The notes under the pieces: model-generated
What the model was told of the DNA's origin: nothing
The model's database searches: none
What the model saw: the letters and a program-made list of their open reading frames with translations, nothing else
In this document: one piece after another, positions 44,701-52,549 of the stretch
How positions within the stretch are numbered: the stretch's first letter is position 1
Layout of the letters: each line of letters opens with the position of its first letter
Made by a program: the position numbers and the translations under genes
From: Geminocystis herdmanii PCC 6308
Lineage (GTDB): Bacteria; Cyanobacteriota; Cyanobacteriia; Cyanobacteriales; Cyanobacteriaceae
NCBI RefSeq assembly: GCF_000332235.1
Contig: NZ_CM001775.1
Coordinates: 365,630 to 429,629 of the forward strand
Length of the DNA stretch: 64,000 bases
Direction: 5' to 3'

Positions 44701-45526
44701 TGAGGAGAAGGAAGGAAGAAAAGCCGTGTTAGGAAAAAATGGGGTTGATGAGGGGCAAATTTTAGATTATCAATGCTATAGATTAGCTTATCGATCGATC
44801 GCAAGAAGTACAGATTCCAGAACTTTTATTAGTTCAATTATACCGAAAAATGTTTATTGTGGTCATTCTTTAAATGTTTCTTTATCTTATGAAAATAATA
44901 AATATCTTTTAATATTATGTTGTTTACTAAATAGTTTTTGTTTTGATTTTTCTTTGCGTCAACAAGTCTCTGCAAATCTAACAATGTTTTTTGTTTATCA
45001 AACACCAATACCAAGATTAACGGAGGGAGATTTATACTTTCAAGACATAGTAGAAAAAGCTGGAAAATTAATTTGTACTTCTGCGGAGTATGATGATTTA
45101 GCGCAGGAAATTGGTTTGGTTGATCCCCCCCAACCCCCCTTAACTAAGGGGGGAGTAAATACTGAGAATAATTCCTTAACTAAGGGGGGAGTAAATACTG
45201 AGAATAATTCCTTAACTAAGGGGGGAGTAAATACTGAGAATAATTCCTTAACTCTTTCCAAGGGGGGATTAAGGGGGGATCGAAATTATGGGGTAACGGA
45301 TAAGGAAGAAAGGGAAAATTTACGGGCAGAAATTGATGCGATCGTGGGGCATTTATACGGTTTAAATGAGGTAGAATTTAAGCATATTTTAAGTACCTTT
45401 CCCATTGTCAAAGATGACATTAAGGAGAAAACTTTAAAGGCTTTTTTAGCTTACAGCACTGAGGAAAATAGAGATTACAGAGTTACAGACAGAACTGTTA
45501 AGGATACAGTATTGCTTTTCTCATAA
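41756..45526 (+). CDS. Eco57I/PglX-like N6-adenine DNA methylase
   Basis: A 1256-residue adenine methylase of the kind found in type IIG, BREX and other defence systems. The N-terminal part (about 1-400) is helical and nuclease- or specificity-like. The SAM-binding motif I LDPACGSGAFLVAGL (about 409) and catalytic motif IV NPPWEIF (about 689) are intact, as is the following DIKTF region. The C-terminal part (about 900-1250) is likely target recognition. In-frame repeat insertions occur at about 365-391, 534-559, 850-859 and 1122-1175. It is in the same orientation as the PLD-SNF2 helicase, separated by small toxin-antitoxin cassettes. No PglZ or BrxC gene is seen in the window. Confidence 0.85.
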   Translation: MKINQKNITKYLDRTDFESLFIEELGWDYPQDDTEKYITVDEQIFTLTPIAEKRGFITYQCILENQKIPLSPILKKIDQEISKYSYEHLIIYASSQDKNQKWQWTKKEGNKVLKTRVIEYSSSKKRVLLDALEAISISLAEEDNLSLLNVKEKAKKAFDIEKVTKKFFTEFQLEHRKFVEFINGIDDIKDKNWYASVILNRLMFVYFLQKKGFLDKDNKDYLQDKLKQSKLKGENLFYREFLQSLFFEGFGKRAYQRSEVVTQLIGDIKYLNGGLFLPHIIEQKYKNKISIDDRAFSDILQLFASYTWHLDDTPTGNENEINPDVLGYIFEKYINQKAFGAYYTKPEITNYLCEKTINKYLSNWVKQASSLWGKQDSNLSENTNQQDACFTDEICNLLLDDILPNLSILDPACGSGAFLVAGLHHLIKVYTAIFDWIKTSGNEKNKARLTKIKNSHPSLEYYIKKRIITDNLYGVDIMEEATEIAKLRLFLSLVASAETVADLEPLPNVDFNIMAGNSLIGLIRVDGNAFDTVKVPFVKGDLGGSKTKSDPPQPPLVRGEKTVQGNLLNLIASSEYQKILAEKNESIKKYKEHAFKTEEIEGTDQDSRLQMLRNHIEKVNQESNEKLNQLLLDEFTLKLGIKYEQVQLKGKPQKRLLTMKDVENLKPFHWGYHFDKIIAKGGFDIILGNPPWEIFKPQAKEFFAEYSDLVTKNKMDIKTFEKQQKKLLENPEIAEAWLAYQSQYPHVSLYFRSAEQYKNQISVVNGKKQGTDINLYKLFLEQCVNLLAKNGECGIVIPSGIYTDLGTKQLREMLFSQTTITGLFCFENKKAIFEGVHKNFKFVILTFENFVGANGRSPLPLMGTTSFPARFMRHEVSELNSFPDESAIIMDVDLIKKLSPDSLSIMEFKSDLDIEIAKKMARFPLLGEEIKDKWNLKLTREFDMTNDSYLFKTEAGKGRLPLYEGKMIHQFIHNFAQPRYWIEEKEGRKAVLGKNGVDEGQILDYQCYRLAYRSIARSTDSRTFISSIIPKNVYCGHSLNVSLSYENNKYLLILCCLLNSFCFDFSLRQQVSANLTMFFVYQTPIPRLTEGDLYFQDIVEKAGKLICTSAEYDDLAQEIGLVDPPQPPLTKGGVNTENNSLTKGGVNTENNSLTKGGVNTENNSLTLSKGGLRGDRNYGVTDKEERENLRAEIDAIVGHLYGLNEVEFKHILSTFPIVKDDIKEKTLKAFLAYSTEENRDYRVTDRTVKDTVLLFS
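42848..42927 (+). repeat. Inverted-repeat insertion GTAAAACA...TGTTTTAC inside methylase gene
   Basis: An 80-base segment bounded by GTAAAACA and TGTTTTAC with a GGCTTCTAGCC palindrome near the left end. It codes for a Gln/Ser/Asn-rich stretch (QASSLWGKQDSN) unlike its surroundings, so I interpret it as an inserted repeat. Confidence 0.6.
43360..43433 (+). repeat. GC-rich palindromic repeat inside methylase gene
   Basis: CCCCTTTGTTAAGGGGGATT and GATCCCCCCCAACCCCCCTT with an AAGGGGGG arm, encoding VPFVKGDLGGS and DPPQPPLVRGE in frame. It is the same family as in the helicase gene. Confidence 0.85.
44306..44333 (+). repeat. 28-bp perfect palindrome inside methylase gene
   Basis: Perfect palindrome starting GTAGGGGCGAACGG, encoding VGANGRSPLP in frame. 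It has the same 28-base length and GTAG...CTAC ends as the intergenic palindromes at 28315 and 48848, but a GC-rich centre. Confidence 0.85.
45122..45281 (+). repeat. GC-rich repeat with 36-bp tandem expansion inside methylase gene
   Basis: GATCCCCCCCAACCCCCCTT opens the element. A 36-base unit encoding TKGGVNTENNSL then repeats about three times and the element closes with AAGGGGGGATC. The expansion is exactly in frame (12 codons per unit) and lies near the C-terminus. The copies are almost identical, pointing to recent slippage. Confidence 0.9.
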
Positions 45527-45617
45527 TGTTTGATAAAACGGCTCTTCTACAGTAGTTATGATAAATTAATCGTAAATGTGAGGCAAAAGGCAAAAGGCAA
45601 AAGGCAAAGGTCATAAA

Positions 45618-45980
45618 TTATGATAGTTTATTAATAAGAGATGAAATCATTCTTGTTTCTTCTTTTAAATTTTCTAAAATCAATTCTACCTCTTTTTCCG
45701 TGCATAAATGAACTCTAGTCGCTAAGATCAAAAAAGTTTGTAATTCATTAACTGAACCTTGTGCAATGTTTAAAAAACGTTTATAATCACCAGGGGATCT
45801 TCGTCCATAACCTTCTGATATATTTGCTGGTATAGATGATGAGGCTCTTCTTATTTGTTGAATCATGCCATATAATTCTTCTTTGGGAAATTTTTGGGTA
45901 AGGAAAAAGCATTTTTCGGCTATTATCATCCCTTTTTGCCAAATTATTAAATCTTTAAAGTCTTTTAAGTACTCATGCAA
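45618..45980 (-). CDS. Four-helix bundle protein (23S rRNA IVS-type, S23)
   Basis: A 120-residue four-helix bundle protein of the family first found within 23S rRNA intervening sequences. KDFKDLIIWQKGMIIAEKCFFLTQKFPKEELYGMIQQIRRASSSIPANISEGYGRRSPGDYKRFLNIAQGSVNELQTFLILA is almost a consensus. The role is unknown; members are often scattered singly in genomes near mobile or defence DNA. Here it sits at the end of the helicase-methylase island on the opposite strand. Repeats of GGCAAAA flank it. Confidence 0.92.
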   Translation of the reverse strand: MHEYLKDFKDLIIWQKGMIIAEKCFFLTQKFPKEELYGMIQQIRRASSSIPANISEGYGRRSPGDYKRFLNIAQGSVNELQTFLILATRVHLCTEKEVELILENLKEETRMISSLINKLS

Positions 45981-46335
45981 AATAGATTGTGAATTTTAAA
46001 ATTAATTAAAATAACTTACATCTTTGTTGCCTCTTGCCTTTTGCCTTTTGCCTTTCATAAAGTAAACATACAATTAATTTTGCCTACTCACTTATGTCTG
46101 ACATTTTCTATTCCCAAAAATAAAAAAATAAAATTAACTTTTGCCATTTGCCATTTGCCTTTTGCCTACCTCCACCAATAATTTATCATACTCAAAGTCG
46201 AAGAGCCGATAAAACTAACATATGCTATGAAAATCTCATCAAGTTTTCGCAAAAAAGTCAACCTAAAAACGATTAAAATATATTAATTCGTAAACTTGGC
46301 TCAATCATAAATAATATATTCTAGGAGAATCAATC
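45981..46335. repeat. Intergenic region with TTTGCC tandem repeats
   Basis: Runs of TTGCCTTTTGCCTTTTGCC (about 46033-46051) and GCCATTTGCCATTTGCCTTT (about 46142-46161) occur here; the complementary GGCAAAAGGCAAAAGGC run lies across the four-helix-bundle gene near 45584-45608. No gene in this 355-base stretch. Confidence 0.7.
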
Positions 46336-46659
46336 ATGACTGACAATTGGGAAAATCAAGAACATGAGCAATCTAACCAGTCTGCTCTAAAACTAGCTAA
46401 TCAATCTACTTTAATGTATGGTAATCGTCCGATCGAACCTAGTCACTTAGAAATTTCTAGTACATATACAACCGTGGGTAGTTTACGCCCTATTACCAAA
46501 AGTGGCTTAGATATTAAAGGTATGTTAACTTTATCAGGTTGTCGTCCCATCGTGGCTAGTCACCTTAAAATTAGTCAAGAGTTTAAAGTTATGGGTAATC
46601 GTCCTGTAGCGTCTAATCATATTGACGATGTTTTACTTTTAATGGGCTACTTAGATTAA
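46336..46659 (+). CDS. Small tandem-motif protein (GxRPIxxSxLxI repeats)
   Basis: A 107-residue protein without signal or membrane helix. After a polar head (about 1-27) a motif of about 20 residues is repeated four times: YGNRPIEPSHLEIS, GSLRPITKSGLDI, SGCRPIVASHLKIS and MGNRPVASNHIDD. The periodic RPI...L.I pattern suggests a stack of beta strands or an oligomeric shell. I associate it with small cyanobacterial proteins of unknown function. An AGGAG site is 10 bases before the ATG. It stands alone, between repeats and aas. Confidence 0.7.
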   Translation: MTDNWENQEHEQSNQSALKLANQSTLMYGNRPIEPSHLEISSTYTTVGSLRPITKSGLDIKGMLTLSGCRPIVASHLKISQEFKVMGNRPVASNHIDDVLLLMGYLD

Positions 46660-46718
46660 TTAACAATTAGCAATTAACAATTAACAATTACTTCTTACTT
46701 ATTACTCCTTACTCATTC

Positions 46719-48635
46719 TTAAACAAACATAGAATTAATAATATCCTGATAATGACTGGTGATGACAGGGCGTTTAATTTTTAGGGTTTGTGTCATCATA
46801 CCATTGTCCATAGAAAAAGGCTCTAAAATGAGCTTAAATGCCCCAATTCGATCATCTGGGCGGTATCCTGCTCTGTTTTTGACTTCACGGGCTAATTCTT
46901 GTTTATAAAGGCTTAAAACCTCTTTTGCGTAAAGATCACTATTTTCAATCATATCCATAGTTGCAGAAGCATCAGGAAAAGTTAGATTGAGATTTTGTGA
47001 TTGCGCCCATTTTTGCAACGCATCGAGATTCGGTACGATTAACGCTCCTAAGTACTTTTGATCTTGTCCTACTACCATAATTTGATCAATGTAAGGACTA
47101 CGCACACAAGCATCCTCAAGGGGTTGCGGTTCAATGTTTTCACCATTACTTAGTACGATCGTATCCTTTGCCCTGCCGGTGATAACTAAATCATTTTGCG
47201 GAGTCACCATACCTAAATCTCCACTGTCAAACCATCCCTCGCTATCGATAGCCTTAGCGGTGGCTTCGGGATTTTTATAGTAACCCTGCATAACTTGAGT
47301 GCCTTTGATACATACCAAGCCGATTTTTCCGACGGGTAAGGTTTTCTTGGTTTCCAAATCAATAATTTTGATTTCCGTTTCGGTAATCGGTTGCCCTGAC
47401 GCTCCAACAATGTTTCTGTGGAGTCTTCGAGCGTTGGTAACGGGGGATGTTTCTGTTAAACCATAGCCCACAATCAAGGGAATACCCACAATTTGAAAGA
47501 AGTTATCAATATGTTTAGCTAACGAACCACCGCCACTAATCCAAGTTTTAACACAACCGCCAACGCCGTCTCGTATTTTTTGATACACCAATTTATCCCC
47601 TAACTTATGAAGGGGTAATAACAATAAGGCGGTAATTTGGGCGGTGATTTTTTCGATCGAAGAAGGGTTAAGATTATCTAGGGTTAAACCTTGGGCAATT
47701 CGGGTAGCGTCCAAATATTTCTGTGATACCGAGAGGAAGAAAGAGACGATTTTTTGTTGATTTTTACTACCATCTCGAAATTGTTTTTGCACTCCCTCAT
47801 AAATTGATTCCCATAAACGAGGTACACCCACCATAAAATGAGGACGATATTCTTTTAAATCTCCTTTAAAATAGCGAATATTGGTATAAATTAGGGTTGT
47901 ACCCCGTGACAGTAAGAAATACTCCGCCGCTCTTTCGTAGGAGTGCCAACTCGGCAAAATACTCAAAATTCGATCGCCGGGTAACGGTTTGATTACGGTT
48001 TCTAAATAACGCACCTGATGCAATAGGTTACGATGACTTAACATCACTCCTTTGGGTTGTCCTGTTGTGCCTGATGTGTAAATCAAAGTAGCTAAATCAT
48101 CGATGTCTTGAGATACGGGGGTGAAGGTATTATTTGCCCCTAACTCCATAAACTGTTGAAAATTGTAGATAGGTTGAGCAAATTCCGTTTCTATGGCTTC
48201 ATCGGATAGTAAAACGATCGATTTTAAGCTAAATTCCTTCAATTCTGGCTCTAATTTTTTGAGGGTAGCCAAATCTTGAATCACAAGGACAGTACTATCA
48301 CTATGTCCTAAAATATATAATAACTCTTTTCGATCAGCTTGGGACGATCGAACTGCATCCACACACCCATTACGGATTATACCTTGATCTGCCATCAACC
48401 AACGGGGGCTATTATCGGCAAACAGGGCGATTTTTTCTCCCGACTCTACCCCTAAAGATTGCAAACCTGACGCAAATTGTTTAATATTTCGATCGACTTC
48501 TCGATAATTTAACTCTACTTTCGGTTGACTGTGAGGATCAGACAAAGCGATAATATCCCCAAACTGCGATACTACCAAATCCCATATTTCCCCTAAAGAA
48601 TTAAGCTGAAAATACTGATTATTAACTTCATTCAT
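46719..48635 (-). CDS. aas: Long-chain acyl-ACP/acyl-CoA synthetase
   Basis: AMP-forming ligase of 638 residues resembling the cyanobacterial acyl-ACP synthetase, which reactivates free fatty acids released from membranes and is central to fatty acid recycling. The P-loop-like motif YTSGTTGQPKGVM (about 184-196), GYGLTETSP, the adenylate-binding DSGDLGMV and the C-terminal domain with GRAKDTIVLSNGENIEP and Lys in FKLILEPFS...TLKIKR are visible. SSQADRKELLYILGHSDS is typical for the cyanobacterial group. Start 48635 is clear. It could act on CoA also; the ACP preference is inferred from the family. Confidence 0.88.
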   Translation of the reverse strand: MNEVNNQYFQLNSLGEIWDLVVSQFGDIIALSDPHSQPKVELNYREVDRNIKQFASGLQSLGVESGEKIALFADNSPRWLMADQGIIRNGCVDAVRSSQADRKELLYILGHSDSTVLVIQDLATLKKLEPELKEFSLKSIVLLSDEAIETEFAQPIYNFQQFMELGANNTFTPVSQDIDDLATLIYTSGTTGQPKGVMLSHRNLLHQVRYLETVIKPLPGDRILSILPSWHSYERAAEYFLLSRGTTLIYTNIRYFKGDLKEYRPHFMVGVPRLWESIYEGVQKQFRDGSKNQQKIVSFFLSVSQKYLDATRIAQGLTLDNLNPSSIEKITAQITALLLLPLHKLGDKLVYQKIRDGVGGCVKTWISGGGSLAKHIDNFFQIVGIPLIVGYGLTETSPVTNARRLHRNIVGASGQPITETEIKIIDLETKKTLPVGKIGLVCIKGTQVMQGYYKNPEATAKAIDSEGWFDSGDLGMVTPQNDLVITGRAKDTIVLSNGENIEPQPLEDACVRSPYIDQIMVVGQDQKYLGALIVPNLDALQKWAQSQNLNLTFPDASATMDMIENSDLYAKEVLSLYKQELAREVKNRAGYRPDDRIGAFKLILEPFSMDNGMMTQTLKIKRPVITSHYQDIINSMFV

Positions 48636-48807
48636 GGCTACACTTGTTTTAATAATTTCTTTTTCTTATTATGTCAGTGTAATTTGAATTGAGAAAGAAT
48701 AGATAGACAGTTTAACAACTGGATGAAGTAATTCTCAATAATTTGTGAAACAATCCCCCTTTAATTCCCTTTGGGGGTTAGGTGGCGAAAATTTGACAAC
48801 TGATTAG

Positions 48808-48898
48808 ACTTCTAGGAAAAATTAAATTTTGAACGGCTAAAACCATTGTAGAGACATAAAATTTTACGTCTCTACCAGAAATACGATCGATGTCTATT
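48808..48898. repeat. Dispersed ~95-bp repeat with 28-bp palindrome (copy B)
   Basis: This copy holds the palindrome at 48848-48875, identical to copy A apart from one base (GTAGAGACATAAAA). The flanking bases match 28275-28370. It lies beyond the 3' end of the beta-helix gene and before the start of aas, where it may act as a terminator. Confidence 0.8.
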
Positions 48899-48923
48899 AA
48901 GTAAAAAAAATAGTCAGAAAAAA

Positions 48924-50879
48924 TTAAATTTGCACATCAAAAGCTGCTCCCTCTTCCACGAAGGTACGGCTATAAGTTTGATTAATAATAGATCTTTCCC
49001 CCTCACCAGCGAATAAATATGTACCGGGGAGATCTTTATTTTGAAAACGATAGATCGTTTGACCTTCTCCGCTACCTGCAGGTAATACATAAAAAGCGAG
49101 TCCTTCTTCGACAAAATTACTCTGAGTCCGTTTAACCTTCTGTCTTTCTTCCTCGCCAACATAAAGATATGTACCAGCAAAAACAGTATTTTGAAAGCGA
49201 TAAATAGGTAATAAATTATCACCCGGCTCGGAAGCGACATTAAAAGCAAATCCTTCTTCTTTAAAAGTGGGGTAATTTCTTAAAATATTTTGTCTTTCTT
49301 CTTGCCCTACAAATAAATAACTACCGGGTAACGCTGTATTTTGGAAGCGGTAAATAGGGTTATTTAATGAGTCATTCTGAGCGATATATTCATAACTACC
49401 AATATCCACAGTGCCATTGACGATACGACTTGAACCTCTTTGATCTGTAGCACCCACTGGAACTGCAAGGGTATTATCTCCTCGATCGATCGCTCGACTA
49501 TCTTCTTGTAATCCATAAAAAGGGATTCCCGAACCCGTAGTTTGTAAAGAAGTCAATTTTGGATCAAGAGGATTACTAAAAGTACCCACTAAATTATTTT
49601 GAACACCATTAAATAAAATCCCGTTACCATTACCGATGAGATTATTAGAACTATTCACCTCAAAAAAACCTTCAACATCAGCCCCCACACTCACACTATC
49701 ATCTACAACATTTAGTCGAAGGTTGGAAGCAACTATACTATTTTGCAATATAGCCGGAATGATTGCATTAGTCTCCAGTTGAGCATCGATAAGGATTCCA
49801 GAACCGATGGGTGCGGTATTATCTACGATCGTGGAATTGACAATCAGTACTTGCCCACCATCAGATAAGATACCTCCGCCTCCAGCGACATATGTGCCAG
49901 TGTCATCTTCTGAACCACTGGAAGCACTGCCCGAAGCCGTTGTGATGTTCCCTGCTATAGTACTATTGTAAATAGTCATTGTACCGATGCCAGAGTTTTG
50001 GATACCTCCCCCCCCTTCAATCTTATTGGAGTAAAAAATAGTATTGTTTGCCTCATTATTAATGATACTACTGTTTTTAATAAGTAAAGTACCCTCATTA
50101 TAAATTCCACCACCATTAATATCAGCAAAATTATCTTCCACCAAGCTATTAGTAATTTCTAATATCCCTTTATTAAAAATTCCCCCACCATTTACCGTCG
50201 CCTCTTGGGTTTCTCTATCCCATATCGCGTCATTACTTCTAATAATACTATTGTTTATTTTGGCATTAGCCCCCTCTCCAATTCTGATACCTGCACCAGA
50301 AAACGATTCAGGTTCAAGAGTAGAATTGTTATCTTGTCCAAAAGTACCCAACGTCCGACCATTTTGGATGGTGATATTTTGTAGATTTAAAAAACCGCCA
50401 TTTTTTACATCAAAAATTCGATCGCCCAATTGAGGGGCATTAATAATAGTATTTTCAGGACTATCCCCAATAATTGTGACATTGCTAGTAATGTCTAAAT
50501 CGCCTGAACGTAGAACAAAATTATCAAACAATCCTAAGTTAGGAGATGATTCTTCTTGAGAACGGAAATCTTCATTACCTTGAATGGTCAGTTCATAAAA
50601 ACCTTGGGGTACATTAATAATATATTCATTGGATGGATCTCTTTGGGCGATGAGAAGTGCATCTCTGATAGATAAACCATTAGAAGCATTACCGTCATTT
50701 TGATCCCTCAAAGTTGTTACGGTCAAGTAAACTTGCGTTCTAGTACTGTTCATATCTTGTAAAATAAACGAGTTTCGTTCTACAAAATCATCTGTGAGAA
50801 AAGTACTAAATGTTGTGCCAAAATTATTTACAGTACTTTCAAATCGAGATTGTATCGCATTTATATCAATAACGCTCAT
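48924..50879 (-). CDS. Parallel beta-helix protein with three C-terminal DUF5648-like repeats
   Basis: A 651-residue protein, probably at the cell surface. Residues 55-80 have TVTTLRDQNDGNASNGLSIRDALLIAQ, then a right-handed beta helix (about 120-420) made of GGGIFNKG.LEITNSLVEDN-type turns, the choice-of-anchor-Q style with QRGSSRIVNGTVDIGSYEY at its end (about 480-500). Three C-terminal repeats of about 45 residues follow, each with IYRFQNTxxPGxYLFxGxEER and FVEEGxAF, a DUF5648-like lectin or propeller-type module. No N-terminal signal peptide is present, so export may rely on a C-terminal or type I route. Function unknown. Confidence 0.8.
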   Translation of the reverse strand: MSVIDINAIQSRFESTVNNFGTTFSTFLTDDFVERNSFILQDMNSTRTQVYLTVTTLRDQNDGNASNGLSIRDALLIAQRDPSNEYIINVPQGFYELTIQGNEDFRSQEESSPNLGLFDNFVLRSGDLDITSNVTIIGDSPENTIINAPQLGDRIFDVKNGGFLNLQNITIQNGRTLGTFGQDNNSTLEPESFSGAGIRIGEGANAKINNSIIRSNDAIWDRETQEATVNGGGIFNKGILEITNSLVEDNFADINGGGIYNEGTLLIKNSSIINNEANNTIFYSNKIEGGGGIQNSGIGTMTIYNSTIAGNITTASGSASSGSEDDTGTYVAGGGGILSDGGQVLIVNSTIVDNTAPIGSGILIDAQLETNAIIPAILQNSIVASNLRLNVVDDSVSVGADVEGFFEVNSSNNLIGNGNGILFNGVQNNLVGTFSNPLDPKLTSLQTTGSGIPFYGLQEDSRAIDRGDNTLAVPVGATDQRGSSRIVNGTVDIGSYEYIAQNDSLNNPIYRFQNTALPGSYLFVGQEERQNILRNYPTFKEEGFAFNVASEPGDNLLPIYRFQNTVFAGTYLYVGEEERQKVKRTQSNFVEEGLAFYVLPAGSGEGQTIYRFQNKDLPGTYLFAGEGERSIINQTYSRTFVEEGAAFDVQI

Positions 50880-51079
50880 AATTTTTACCCCTCTATCTAT
50901 AATCTATAATAGTCGTTTCTAATCCTTAATTAAATGTTATAGTCTCAAGGCATTTTTGTAACAATTTTTTGAATACTCTCAATATTTATTAATAGAAACT
51001 TCCCATAGTATTTTTATAACTTTTGATAATAACTTTGATGGGTATATTTAATTTTCAATTTTCAATTTTCAATTCTCCA

Positions 51080-51517
51080 TTATCCTAAATATTTTTGAAC
51101 AACACTCCAACCGCTTAAACCAACCAATAAAAGAGCAAAAAATAAAGCGATATTCACCCTCACATGAAGAAGTCTTGCCCAAGGTTTTGTTGGATGTATG
51201 TTCATCGAACTCCATGCAGAGATTAAGGCTAAACTCACAATAACTAATCCAGCGACTAAATGCCATGAGTGTCCTAGACTACCATAATGCCCGATCGTAC
51301 CTAGTAAACCGATGGACAATAATAATAGAATCAAGATTACCATAATAATCCCGATCGAGCGATGAAAAGGTCTTAACCATTTTTTCGGAGGGGTTTTATC
51401 CTGACGAATTTTAAATAACAAAGTACCTGATACGCCTAAAGTAAGATAACACACGATCGTGAATCCCATAGACCAAGCAGCGATTTTCCATAACCACAAA
51501 AAAGACGGTAAATTCAT
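51080..51517 (-). CDS. DUF4079 membrane protein
   Basis: A membrane protein of 145 residues in the cyanobacterial/plastid DUF4079 family, with four helices. The start at 51517 (MNLPSFLWLWKIAAWSMGF) fits the family; the frame is open 17 codons further upstream but that part is unlike it. Conserved His residues lie in RPFHRSIG and GSLGHSWHLVAGL, as in small heme-binding or cytochrome b561-like bundles, and a third in LLHVRVNIALFFALLLVG. Function unproven. Confidence 0.8.
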   Translation of the reverse strand: MNLPSFLWLWKIAAWSMGFTIVCYLTLGVSGTLLFKIRQDKTPPKKWLRPFHRSIGIIMVILILLLLSIGLLGTIGHYGSLGHSWHLVAGLVIVSLALISAWSSMNIHPTKPWARLLHVRVNIALFFALLLVGLSGWSVVQKYLG

Positions 51518-51633
51518 AATAGTACAACAGGTTCGATCGAACAATTTATGGATGAAGATAAAAGACAAGAATTAAGGAGAGAAATGTTAAAATTTACACA
51601 GAAATATAATTAAAATGAACGGAGTATAGAAAA

Positions 51634-52479
51634 TTGGAACGTCAAGCAACCACCAGTATATCTAATTTGATAGCGGGAATTTTAGCCGCCTTATTAGTAT
51701 TTGTCGGTTTTAACTCATTTATTATCATCAACCCCGGACAAGCTGGAGTATTAAGTATCTTAGGAAAAGCCCAAGATGGTGCATTATTGGAGGGCATCCA
51801 TTTTAAACCTCCCATTGTTTCCAACGTTGATGTTTATGATGTCACCGTGCAGAAATTTGAAGTACCTGCCCAAAGTTCTACCAAAGATTTACAAGATTTA
51901 AGTGCTAGTTTTGCCATTAACTTTCGTCTTGATCCTTTAAAAGTAGTCGAAATTAGGAGGACTCAAGGAACTTTACAAAATATTGTAGCAAAAATTATCG
52001 CTCCTCAAACCCAAGAATCTTTTAAAGTGGCGGCTGCTAAACGTACCGTAGAGGAAGCCATTACTAAACGTACCGAATTAAAAGATGATTTTGATAACGC
52101 CCTTAATTCTCGTTTAGATAAGTATGGTATTATTGTATTGGATACCAGTGTAGTTGATTTGACTTTTTCCCCTGAATTTGCTAGGGCGGTAGAAGAAAAA
52201 CAAATTGCTGAACAACGGGCGCAACGAGGAGTATATATTGCCCAAGAAGCCGAGCAACAGGCACAAGCAGACATTAACCGAGCTATCGGTAAAGCCGAAG
52301 CTCAAAGATTACTAGCCGAAACTTTAAGCGCTCAAGGAGGAATCCTCGTACTACAGAAAGAGGCGATCGAAGCATGGAGAGAAGGAGGCTCACAAATGCC
52401 GAAAGTTTTGATTAGTAGTGGTAATAGTGCTAATGGAAATATTCCCTTTATCTTTAATATGAGTGATTTGGAAAAATAG
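51634..52479 (+). CDS. Prohibitin/band-7 SPFH domain protein
   Basis: A 281-residue prohibitin-like protein of the SPFH superfamily, which forms ring-shaped membrane scaffolds and can modulate FtsH proteases. An N-terminal helix (about 10-30) is followed by INPGQAGVLSILGKAQDGALLEGIHFKPP, the SPFH domain, and a coiled-coil (about 185-240) of ARAVEEKQIAEQRAQRGVYIAQEAEQQAQA type. Translation starts at a TTG preceded by GGAG nine bases away; there is no ATG nearby in frame. A GGGTTGAAT hairpin just after the stop ends the unit. Confidence 0.88.
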   Translation: MERQATTSISNLIAGILAALLVFVGFNSFIIINPGQAGVLSILGKAQDGALLEGIHFKPPIVSNVDVYDVTVQKFEVPAQSSTKDLQDLSASFAINFRLDPLKVVEIRRTQGTLQNIVAKIIAPQTQESFKVAAAKRTVEEAITKRTELKDDFDNALNSRLDKYGIIVLDTSVVDLTFSPEFARAVEEKQIAEQRAQRGVYIAQEAEQQAQADINRAIGKAEAQRLLAETLSAQGGILVLQKEAIEAWREGGSQMPKVLISSGNSANGNIPFIFNMSDLEK

Positions 52480-52500
52480 AGATTATTGATTTTTTCGTAG

Positions 52501-52521
52501 GGGTTGAATAATATTCAACCC
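52501..52521. terminator. Hairpin GGGTTGAAT/ATTCAACCC between phb-like and gamma-CA genes
   Basis: 9-bp perfect stem, three-base loop, placed between the convergent ends of the prohibitin-like and gamma-carbonic-anhydrase-like genes. Same sequence as 14578-14598 except for the loop. Confidence 0.65.
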
Positions 52522-52549
52522 TTATTTAATGGATTTTTGCAGATGTCAA

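Noticed and set aside
35588-45526. Assignment of the locus to BREX or DISARM
   Set aside because: No PglZ, BrxC, BrxL or DrmB-like gene is present in the window; only methylase and PLD/SNF2 functions are shared.
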